NCBI GenBank assembly: GCA_041674705.1
Contig: JBAYVF010000008.1
Span: 1-62,858 of the forward strand
Direction: 5' to 3'
Origin: Aquincolibacterium sp041674705
GTDB lineage: Bacteria > Omnitrophota > Omnitrophia > Omnitrophales > Aquincolibacteriaceae
Length of the DNA: 62,858 nucleotides
Numbering within the stretch: position 1 is the first letter of the stretch; each line of letters opens with the position of its first letter. Both the position numbers and the translations under genes were made by a program. Positions 37,080 to 49,000 of the stretch are shown here, piece by piece. A model generated the notes under the pieces. That model made no database searches, was not told the origin of the DNA, and saw only the letters and a list, made by a program, of their open reading frames with translations.

Positions 37080-40000
37080 TTGAGAACCTCGAGTAAAACT
37101 CTCAGGGTCATCAGTTTTTTGACGGCATCCTGCTTTCTGATCACCTCGATTAGCTGGGCCTCTCCGGAAGGCATGGGCGTGTCCCGAGCGATCACAAATC
37201 CCGAGCTTCCTTTCGTCGGCGGGTTCCAAATTCCCGAGCAGTTGGGTTCGGTAAACGAAGTTTACCGCGTTGAGCGGGGAACGGGGAACGGAGAACGCAA
37301 CGACGAAAATGTTTCCCGTTCCCCGTTTGCCGTTTCCCGGTACGACCGCATGGTCGTGCTCATCGAAAACGCCCACGCGAATTACGGCGCGCAGGTCAAG
37401 GTCCGGGAGCTTCTCCGCTACCTGGACAAAACCTACGGCATCAAGACGGTCTTTGTTGAAGGCGCGGCCGAAAAGCTCGATCCTTCCTCGCTCCAATTTT
37501 TTCCTGAAAAAGAAAAGAATCTTAAGCTTGCGGAGTATCTTGCGCAGGAAGGGATCCTGAGCGGGGCGGGGCTCTATCTTGCGGAAGATCCCAAGGGTGT
37601 GGAAGGCCTGCCGCTTGAAGATATAAAACTCTACCGCGCCAATTACGAGGCCCTCAAAAAAGTATTCTCGGCCGGAACTTCAATGGATCGCGGCCTGGAG
37701 ACTATGGAAGCGCGTCTCGGGAAACTTTCCTCCAAAACCCTCTCACCGGAACTCAGGAAAACGCTTGAGGAATGGCAGCGCTTTGAAAAAGGACGGCGGG
37801 AATTTCTGCCTTTTACCGGCCGGCTCGTGGTGCAGGCCAAAGAAGTCCTTCATCTGGACATGCAGAATGCCTACAGCCAGCTCGAGTGGCCTCAGATGGT
37901 CCGATTGCTCGCGCTCCAGAAGATGGAAAAAAAGATCGATCCCGCCAAAGTCCGCGAGGAACGAACGCGCCTTGTGCGTTTTCTAAAAGAGAAGCGTGTT
38001 TCCGAGGGAACGATCCTGTCGCTTGAGCAAGCATTTGGTGAGACTCCGGCGGACCCGAAGCTGGATCTCCGTGCTGTTTTCGAATCCTTCGTGACGGATG
38101 CACGGGCCAAAGGGCTGCTTCTCAAGGATTGGCCTTCTTTTACGGCTTATGCCGCACACCGCACGCTGCAGCAGGAGCTCGATGCCCCTGCCCTTTTTAA
38201 GGAGATCGGGCGCCTCTTTGCCGGGATCACGGATTCACTTGCGAAAACGGATCAAGAAAAAGCCCTCGTTCGGCTTCATCGCGATCTCACTCTTTTCTCG
38301 AAACTGCTTCATCTTGAATTGTCGAGGGATGAGTGCTCGGAACTATTGGCTCGCAAAATATCGCCCAAAAGATTGACGGATCAACTTAATCTGGCGCAAC
38401 GCGCAACGGCCAACGCGCAACGATTGACGAATTTCAAGACTGGCCCGTCATCCCCGAACGTTTTAATCGGGGATCAAGGTCTGGATTCCCGCTTTCGCGG
38501 GAATGACATGGAGGCGATCCATGCGAATGCTCTCGCTTTCTATTCCTTCGCCTCTCAGCGTGAAAAGGTTTTTTATGACAAGATCGATCGCGCGATGCGT
38601 GAGAAGGGGATCACGAAAGCGGTTGTCGTGACCGGCGGTTTTCATACGGAAGGCATGAGCCAGATCCTTCGCGAAAAAGGGGCGGGTTTTGCGGTCGTGA
38701 CGCCGCATATCTCGGAAACTTCCGATGCCCGTCTTTATAAAGATGCGATGCTTGGCAGGCGTAATGCTGTCATTGCGAGTCGCGAAGACGGCGAAGCAAT
38801 CTCGGCGATGCAACATTCAGATCCCAGTCAGTTCGCAGGAGCTTCTTTTCTCGATGCCGCCCAGCCCCAGCAATCTGCAGGCGTCGTGACCGCCCTCCGG
38901 GGCAGTTCCTATCGCTCCGACATCGCGGCCGGCCTTACCCAGATCACCGGCATCCATGATCCACAGCGAATCGCTGCCGTGATGAGCGTGAAACAAACTT
39001 CAGACCGCAAGTCGCAAGAAGTAGTAGGAATCTCGGATCTTCGGTCTTCATCCTCCGATCTTCAGTCTGGAAAAATTCGCGCCGAGGTGAGGAAAGATAA
39101 TGAGAAGGACAAAAAACCTGGTTCCTCGGACAAGGTCAAAAACTTCATAAAAAGCAAAATAACTCCCGATAAATTTTCCATTATCGATGATAATCGGAAC
39201 CACGCCGCCAAGAACATTCTGCAAGTCCTGGCCCGGGGGCAATTGCCCGTGGTGTTCCCGTACCAGATCCAGCTCGACCTAACTCAATTTTGTCCTTTTT
39301 GGGATGTCATCCAGCGGACGGGGAAGGGGTTCAAAGATTGTATCCATTGTGCCTTTCCGAGCAAGACAAGACGCCAGGTCGACCCCGCCATTCTGACCAA
39401 GATTCTGAAGAATTTCGAAGCGCACGGGGGCAAATCCATTTTTGTCACCGGCGGCGGTGAGCCCGGTGTCTACGAGTCCTGGCATGAATTTTTTAGTTTT
39501 TTGGCAGGTTCTCGATTAGGCCTGACGATGAACACCAATGGCCTGTTCGTTAAAAAACTGTTCAAGGAAGATCCCGATATTCTCCGGAAGGTTTTTTCGG
39601 AGGAAAAAGACCCCAGCGTGATCAGTATTTCGATCCATGGGGACTATGCGTATAAGTTGGTAACACAACTGAATGATATGCGTCAAAAGTTAGGGCTGAA
39701 CATCGTGATTCGTAACACCTATCTTGTTCATCCCGACACGCCCATTTCGGAACTCACCGAATTTCTCGAAAAAAGCCAGGGATCAGGGGCGGACATGGTT
39801 TCTTTTAAGCCGGAGCACGTTTTAAAAGGGGATCAGCGGGTCTTTTCCACGAATGAGGTGGCCTACCGCTTTATTCAGAATCTTCTTTACCAGCAAGCGG
39901 CTAAGGACAAGGGGATGCTCGAGCTGGCTCACCCCTACGATCTGGTGATCACGGCCATGAGGCCAAATCGCCTGAAGAACGATTTTGAATCCGTCCGTAC

Positions 40001-43000
40001 GATCTATCAGCGGCAGGTGGATACGGATCACGATCCTCTCTGCTTTGGGCCCTTGTGCAATTTGTACCTCAATACGGAGCTTCTTCTCGGTATGTGCTGT
40101 GATACTAAGGACAAAGGGATCGGGGGAACTCCGGCAGAGGTTTTTGCGGATTCTTTGTTCGTTCAGGATAAGCCGCAGGATTACTTTTTGGCCGCCATGC
40201 TCGGCATGATCAAGTTGAACCCCAAACACTGCATTGTGGGTTGTGGTTTTATGGAGCCCAATTTCACTTATCCCATGACGCTCGGGTTGAAATATTTAAC
40301 TGATACATTGAAGGCGTTAAGAACGGCATGGCGCAGAGGTGAAATAACCGAGGAACATATTAAGGAGCACTTGAAACAAGCATTCATTGAAAATGTTAAA
40401 GAGGCCGGTGATGCCAGCAACGAAAACTCCGCGCGGCGTGCCGAAGTGCGTTCCGCACCTCTTCTTCGAAGTCTGGAGGGATCCGATGCGAGAGGCCAAG
40501 CCTTGGCACAGATCGCCCAATATCTTGTGAGCCTTTTGAATTCTCAACCCCGATCCGAGGCGCGGGGAACAGTTTCAGAAGAAGTGCGGGCTTTTGATGC
40601 GAACGTGCAAAATGAAATAGAAAAGATTGAACGTAAGCTTCCTTCGGCCGATCTTGTGGTTCTCCTGCCTTTCTTTAATGAAATCCCGGAAGTAGCGGCT
40701 TTACCCGGAACAAAAGGTCAGCCGATCGATGTCCGGGAGTTGGTAAAAACAATCGGACGATCGTTGCCGGATGTCTTGAAACAGTATGGGCTGAAGCATG
40801 CTCTGGTTCTCTGTGTCGGCGAGACGAAGGGGAAAGGGGCAATGGACTCGCTTGAGGCGCTCACGCAAGGAATTCCCAAAGACAACGAATCTGTGAAGTT
40901 CGAAGTGTACGGAAAAGAAGGGGAATTTACGGGTAAAGGGCTGTCCGGAAAGAAATGGGCGACGAGGCTCGGGATGAAAGTCGCCGAGCGGTTGGGGGCC
41001 CACTTTGTTCTGATCGACAGCGATATGACGGTCGATCAAAATTGGCTTTCCCGATTCGTGGAGCCGGTCTTAGCGGGCCGCGTGGATTATGTCTCGCCCC
41101 ACTATGCTCGGTATTACAGCAAGGATGATATTTCGATCATTGATCATCTTGTGTTCCCGCTCTTTTCGTCCCTGTTTGGAGCACCGGTGAGAATGCCTAA
41201 TGCGGGTGAACTTGTCGCATCCAAAGACCTGATCGAAGGATATTTAAACGATGACGCCATCTGGACCGCGGCCTGGCCGTACGAAGAACAGTTTGCAGTT
41301 CGCGCGGTGGCGCAGGGGAAAAAGACTGCCAATGTCTGGATGGATGAGAAGATTCATAAGAAAGCTCCGATCGAAGGAAATTTATCGCCTTATTTGAAAG
41401 CCGCATTCGACGTTTTCGCACAGCAGATGACCGATCATCCGGATTGGTGGCGGTCCGCGAAAGAAACTAAAACAAGGGCGCCCCTCGAAGATAGCACGCT
41501 GCCGTTGGATCAAATGAATCGTCCCGCAAACGAACTGTATGGCGATCGGAGTTCTCAAATGGGTGGCCAGAACGGTATCGATCGATCCGCGTGGATCAAG
41601 ATCTTTAAAGATGAATATTCAGCGGTGAAAAACTGGTATCGGGACAACTTTCCAGAAACCGGCTCCGTTTTAGAGGGGCTGTTAAAGTCCTCAGATGAAG
41701 AATTCAGATTTTCTTCCAGGGATTGGGCGCAATTCGTCATGCAATTCATGCAGGGCTATAGGATCGCCAATGCTGATAGCCGTGCGGTGTATTTAAGCGC
41801 CTTCATTCCGGCTTTCCGGGCCCGCGTGGCCAGCTTCATCGGGGAGACGGAAAAACTGACGCTTCGCCAGGCCGAACAACAGCTTCGTGCCCAAGCTCAG
41901 GATTTTACTGATGCGAAGATGGTTGTTCTAGAGAATCAGCGAATGAGGATGAGGTACGATGACATCTTTTCTGGAGCTCTCGTAGCAAATGATTTTACCC
42001 TCGAAAGGCTTTTTGCCAATAAAGATCACTATCACGACGGGAAGCCGTTAAGCGGTGTTGCGGCAGCATTGTTATTCATGGCGACAAAACAAAAAGATTC
42101 GAAGCTGTTGACGAACAATATCCACGATCTCGTGAGGGAACTTACGGAAAGTCTCCGGCTCAAGTCAGGTGAAGTTTTCTGGACGCCTCAAACGGATCTT
42201 CATACGGCGATCGCGACCCCGAACAAAAAATTCCTGCCGGAACTTCCGGCCCAGACGTTTGACCCTGCGACGGTGGAAAAAATCCGGAAAACGGTCGCTT
42301 CGGCCGGTTCCTTTGATATCCGTTGGCAGGGGATCACGATGGGAGACAATGGCGTCATGATCCTTCAGGGTTTTATTTCAAACCCTGAGATCATCAAATT
42401 GCGGGCCGCGTTGGCTCAAGATTTCCCGAAGTCGGTATTTCCGGATGTTTTTATCCCGAACATTATCCACATGACTTTGGGGCGCTTTCGTGCGCCCATT
42501 GGCGCTGACCGGTACCGGAAACTTCTGGAGAAGGTCGCTGAACGTCGGAATCTTGAATTCGGGACATCTCATGTTGAAAATCTGAACTATGTTCGCGCCA
42601 CCCTCAAATCAGGGCAACAGATCGGTGAGGAATCGTACGTGCTCCTTCACGAGTTGCGACTGTCGACATCCCCTCGCTCCGAGATGCGGGTTGACGCTAG
42701 ATTTTCCGAAGGCAAGTTTTCCTCGGTTGCAATTACCGGTGCGAGTGGGGATCTTGGCGCGATGCTGGGACGTTATGTCGATTCCAAGGGCCATTTTGTC
42801 AGGGCCATGGTGCGGTCTGACAAAGGTAAACAGAAATATGAGGACAGGGCTTTGCGCGGTCTTCCGAACGACAGGTTTCTCCTGTTGGATATTTTGGACC
42901 GTGAAAAAATGAAAAGCATTATGGCGGAAAGTTCAGTGTTCTATCATCTGGCCGCTCTTGTGGGGCTCGGTAAAGACTCCAAAAGCTTCGCAGAGAATTT

Positions 43001-46000
43001 CAAGGTAAATGGCCTGGCCGCGGTCGGTCTGGTAAAGCTTGCGGAAGAGAATAACCCCGGCGTCCGTTTTATTTTTGCCTCAACTCAACGTGTTTGCGGG
43101 ATCGAGCAACTGCCGGCGGTCAACCGGTGGATTGACGGGGTCCTGCAGATGATCGAAGAAAATGACGCTCTTTTTCACGAAAAGAATTACGAGGTGGCGA
43201 TCGATCGGCTGATGGAGATTATTCTGCAAAAGCAGCCATTTCCCGAAGATGTTTATCCCTACGAACTGGGCAAGCTTCTGGTGGAACGGTATCTTGAAAA
43301 AAGCAGGTTGAAGCAGTTCATCTCCGTTCGCATCTCCAGTTTGTACGGCCCGGGAAATCTTTCGGGACGTAAAGTTCAGCGCATGATCGAAGCTCGCCTG
43401 AAGGGACAGACCATCACGGAACAGCGAGAAACGCGAGACTATATTAATACGCAGGACGCAGTTGAAATCATGTATCAATTGGGTGTGCGCGAAAAACTTC
43501 CCGTCGAGCATGTGATTGACCTGGCTTCCGGTGAAGAAGTTTCTGGTGAGGATATCTGGAAGATCATCGAGAGACACACACCAGAAGCGGACGGTAAAAT
43601 CGAGTGGAAGGGCGAGCCGGTTCCTGCGAACGTCCAATCCAATGAAATTGGCAGGAATATCTTGGGGAGGGATTTCGCCCACATCGAGACAGGGGTTCGG
43701 AACCAGATCGACGAAATTCGGCGCCGTCTTCCTTCCGCAGTAAAAAGACAAGGCCTCGTGCTGGTCATAGATGCTGGCGGCACATCGACCCGGATGGGTG
43801 TGTGGGACGGAGAAAAACTTACAGATCAGATCAAGGTCCCAACGATTAATTATGTCTCAGCTGAAGCTCAGGGCAAACCGATCGATCAAATGCAAGAGAT
43901 CTGGCTTGAAGCCCTTGCTCAGAAAATCCGAGAATACCGGGCACGGTACCCCCATATGCAAAGCATTTCAATGGGGTTCGCAGGACCTGTGGGCGAGGGA
44001 GGAGACCTTACCGAATCGGCGGTGATCTGGGGCCATGACAGGCATAAGATTTCTAATCCGGAGCTCCAGAAAAAGTGGGGATTGCCTGTGAAAGTCGTAA
44101 ACGATCTTACAGCTGCAGTCTACCGTTATGGGCGGTCCAAAAAATTCTCCGGAATGCGAACGATCGCTTTAATCACAGTCAGTAGCGGTATTGGATCCAA
44201 ATTGTTTGACGTAGTTCATGGGGAAGTGGTCATTGACCGCCAAGGCCGCGCCGGGGAGATTGGCCATACGATTGTTGATTACGCCGGAAACGCAATCTCG
44301 GGAGAGGGACTAAAGGGTGAATTGAACGCCTATGCCTCAGGCCGCGGTCTTTCGAATTTGGCAAAACGTTTGGTTGAGCAAAAGAAATTCAAGGTGCTTT
44401 ACGAAAGATCTTTCTTGAAAATGGATATCGAAAAGGTCGGCCAAAAGATTGAGAGCATCGATCGTGACCTTTTAACACGCTTGCTTGTGGAAGCGATCAA
44501 TAAAAAAGACGATTTCTCTATGCAAGTTATGAAAATCTCGATCACGTATTTGGTTCGTGTTGTCGGGCCTTTTATCTTGCAAAATGCGCCAGATGTCATT
44601 GTGTGGATGGGGAGCATCGCCGAGCATCTGGGACCTGTTTATCTGGACGAGGTGATCGATCAGCTTCTTAGTAAGGGGTTATATGGTTATACACGGGACG
44701 ATCTGAAAAAGATGTTCGCGATGGGAGAAAATGACGATGAGAATGGCCTTCGCGGAGCAGGGCTGATGGTATTTGACAAGCACGGTGAGGCGACGGAGAA
44801 GGTAGTCCATAATCCGGGATATGTCAGGGATAGCGTGGACCTTCGCGGACACGAGATGATCGAAGCCGTGGCTCCGAATGATTTGCAGCAGCGAAATTAT
44901 TTTACGGAGGGCGCTTTTGATGTCGAGAATCCCATCCTTGCTGATGTGCTCGAAAAACGTAACGTAATTTTTGTGGTAGAAAAGTCCGTCGCTGATAAGG
45001 TCCTTCAGCCTTTAAAGCAGTACATTCGACATTATCGTCTGGAAAAGAATATTAAAGGCGAGATCCAAGTCCTGGATGGCGGGGAAAAGATTAAAAGTGA
45101 CGAGCAGGTAAAAAATTTAACTGATTATGCGCAGGACCAAAAACTGGATCGTAACGGGATTTTCGTGGTCGTGGGTGGTGGGGCCGTTATGGATATGGTC
45201 GGGATGGTTGCTAACCAATTCCGGCGCGGGGTTCGATATGTTCGGATTCCCACGACGCTTTTGGCGCAGGTCGATGCCGCGGTCGGAGTCAAAGTCGGTA
45301 TAGATTATCGAACTGCTAAAAACTTTCTCGGGGCCTTTTATCCACCTTTTGCGACGATCACCGATACTCGTTTTCTTGAAACCCTGCCCGAGCGTCAGAT
45401 CCAAGGAGGCATTGCAGAGATCATCAAGGTAGCCCTTATTTCAAATCCTTCGCTTTTTGAAATTTTGGAAAAATACGGAACGAATTTTATCCGTGATATG
45501 CCAAAGGACGAGGAGCAGGCTTTTATCAAGGACGCCGCGGCTGAGCTTCTGAAGCATCTTCAAATGGATTTTTTCGAGCATAATCTGATGCGGCATGTCG
45601 ATTTTGGGCACGTTCTCGCTCACAAATTCGAATCGATGACGAACTATGAACTTTCTCACGGGGAAGCGGTCGCCATTGATATTCTCATGTCTTCTTACAT
45701 TGCCCGCGAACGCGGTCTATTGAGCGGCCAGGCTTTTCAGCGGATTTTAGCTTTGCATGGGAAGTTGAAGCTTCCATTTTATCACCCTGCCTTAAATCCA
45801 AACCTTGCGTGGGAAGGGCTCGAAGAGGCCAAGGCGCACAAAGGCGGGCGCCTCATGATGGTAGTCCCTATCGAAATTGGCCAGACTACTTTTATAGATT
45901 CCTTGCGACGCGATGAGTTGGATGCAGCGCTCGACTTTCTGCGACGACACCAGGAACAAGACGATGAAGAGCTGATGATCCATGAAATTAATGAAGATCA

Positions 46001-49000
46001 TCCGCCTGTGGAATTAAGGTATCTTCAGCAGTATTTGGAATCTCTTCCCTCAGACCCAATTTATTATCTAACAGAAATTAGTAATGTTCTCAACGATCTT
46101 TTGGGGCCATCCGTTCAAATGATCATCAACGTTGCAACGAACCAGCATTTGGATCCTGGAACGCGAGCCAAAGCTGCAGAAATGCTCGCAAAGTACGGTC
46201 TTCATACGGATCGTAATGGGAAAGCAATAAGCCTGAGCTCAATGGCTTCGCCGAACCTAAAAAATATAAAATTCAGGCGGCATGGCGAATCTTTTGTTCC
46301 AGACGTGCCAATTAAAGTGCAAGCCGATGAAGCTGTCGCGCAGCAGCTCCTAGATAAAGAGGCATTTGTTTTTGATATTGATGGGACGCTCATTTCTCGG
46401 AGGCTGGATCCTGAGATCGTCGAATTAATCATCGAGCTTCTTAAGCGAAACAAGACGGTTGTTTTTGCAACAGTGAGAGGGCTTACATTGGAAGATTATT
46501 ACGCTCATATCCAAAAAGGAGAAGGGCTCGGCATTCTCAAGAATATTTTTGAGCACCCTGATTTTAAGCCGGAAATGCTTTCCAAGATCTTTGCTTATAC
46601 GGATGTGGCAAGTTACAAATATGCTTTTCGCATGAAACCCGGTCATTTTCGTTCTGGATGGTTCAATGTCGAACCTTTTCCGGATAAAAAATTTACCGCT
46701 AAATATCGGCAAGCCAAGATTTTTTCGGAAGAAGATGCCATTCGTTTGAAAGAGATTAAAACATCGCTTTTAGAGATTGAGAACCGTTTTTCCAAAGAAT
46801 ACGGTTTTGCTAATCCTGATCAGGATTATGAGGGTTTTGTGCGTGGCGCTAAGATTCAGGAAGATGAAAAAGCGGTTCTTTATTTTCCACGGACAAAGCA
46901 GGGCGAAGTTGAGAATTGGAAGCTGAGGAGCATGCTTCAAAAGCTCAGGGATCGATTGGCGGAAAAATCTCCTAAGGAATTCGTCAAAGGGCTGACCTTC
47001 CGCGTTGTTTGGCGCAAGGGGATAGTTATTGCGAAGCAGAATAATCGGAAGAATGAAGCGCTTTTGGATCTTGAGGCGATGGGTTTTTCCAGGGACAAGC
47101 TTTGTTTTTTTGGGGATGACGTCGTAGCGGACGGGCTTGACCGTTTGGTTGCCGAGATTCCTGGGCTTATGGTTATATCAACTGCAGCGCCGATTCCCGG
47201 AGAGATTTCAATGTTTCAAATTGAAACCGAAACTTCGAAAAGCGGACCTGATCGAGTTAAGCGTATTATGAAAGCCTATCTCAACCTCGTTCAGCGGGGA
47301 ATGATCCGTTCCGAAGTTCGTCTTACCGATTCGGAAGTGAAGGAGTTTCTGGCCAACTGGGTTGTTGAGGGGCATCGGTTCAATCCTGATGAGCTCCAGC
47401 CGGTGAGCCGGGCTGTTTTTCTAAGTGAGGCGGAGAGCCTTGGAAGCGCCAATCCTGAATGGGTCCTGAGAAGTATCTTGGGGAAAACTTCCAGGGAAAA
47501 AATTTCTGCTGAAGAAGTTGAGCTTTTTCTTTACCAAGGGAAGGTGAGACCAGTCTCAATTCTTTACAAGCCGCGCATCCGGCCTGGGGATATCCAGCAT
47601 TCGAACCGGTTTAAAAAAGGTGTTCCTGTCACGTCAAGCAATCACCCGATCTCTCCGGTTATCGCGGAGAGCCTAGCTGCGGCACTTGTTGCGAAGATGC
47701 GCTCCCGTATCGATTTGAGCGAACATGCTAGAAAAGGTCTCTGTGTCCTCGGGAAATATACGGGAAGCTTGGTCCTCGGTAGTTTGGTAGCAAATCTTTT
47801 GAAACTGCCTTTTGTCACTCTTACGAAACGGTCTTATGCCTTTGATCTTCCCGCGAATAAAGAGATGGTTAAAATACCGGAGCCACATATGCCTCCAGAG
47901 AATCCGGAATATTTTTCCTACATGACTTTGCCTCACAACAGTCGTGTTCTTTTTGTCGACGATGAGATTACTTCAGGGGAGGTGGTGAAAAATACGTCTC
48001 AGGCGCTAAAGCAGAATCTGAACGCAGACATGGTGGGAGTTGGCGTGGCACTTGAATCTTCTCCGGCTGCGCGTCTGCGTCTTGAGGAGATGAATCTGCC
48101 ATATACCTCACTCGATCAGCTCAACGAAGGGGATCTGGCAGCTGCTGATAAAAAAAATAGTCCGACTCTTGTTCCTTTCCGAGAAGCGATACCCCTTGCA
48201 CTTCGAACTGAAGTGAAAAAATCGGAGAAATCATCCAGGGATATTAACGTGGAGTTCCTCAAAATGAATAATGGGGCCGTTTTTGCGGACCATCCATTTC
48301 GGGGAATGACACTCGGCTTAGATCCAGATCTCTCAGACCAGGTTGGAGAAAGGATTGCGGGAGAATTGGAAGAACAACTAGGCTCCCTGAGCGCCCTTCG
48401 GAAAAAATACTATGAAAGGGGAAGGACCTTATTCATGGTTGGCACGACCCCCAGCGGGATACTTGGGGCTTTGCCGGCCTCTCGTGTTACGCGACTTCCT
48501 CTTATCGGTGCTATGAACCGTCCCGAACCCAAGGATTATGATCAGCTCAATATGTCAGATGTGGTCAACTACATCGGGTTGGACGGATATGCTTACTCGA
48601 TGTTCGGCTTGACGGCTGGAGACGGGATTCTTCTCGTGACGGGGGAGCTCACGGATGGAGAAGAACAGATTCGGATCATTCAATCACTGAAACAAAAAGG
48701 GATTGATGTTCTCGGAGTTGTTTCCTTGATCGAAAATACACGGTACAGCGGGCGGGAAAGGATCAGGCAAAACGCCGGCGTCTTTGTAACTTCGCTTCAA
48801 CCCTACCAGGCCAAAGAAAATATTCCAGAAGTGAACGTGACAGATCGATCTTGGGCGGCTCTTAAGTATGCCGTCATGCTCTTAGAAGACGAGATCAAAA
48901 AAATCAACCCCGAGGCGTACTTGGATTCCATTCGTGTGCTTCCCAGTTCGTTAACCGGAAATTTCATGATCTCGGCAAGCGATCTTGATGAAGCTTATAT

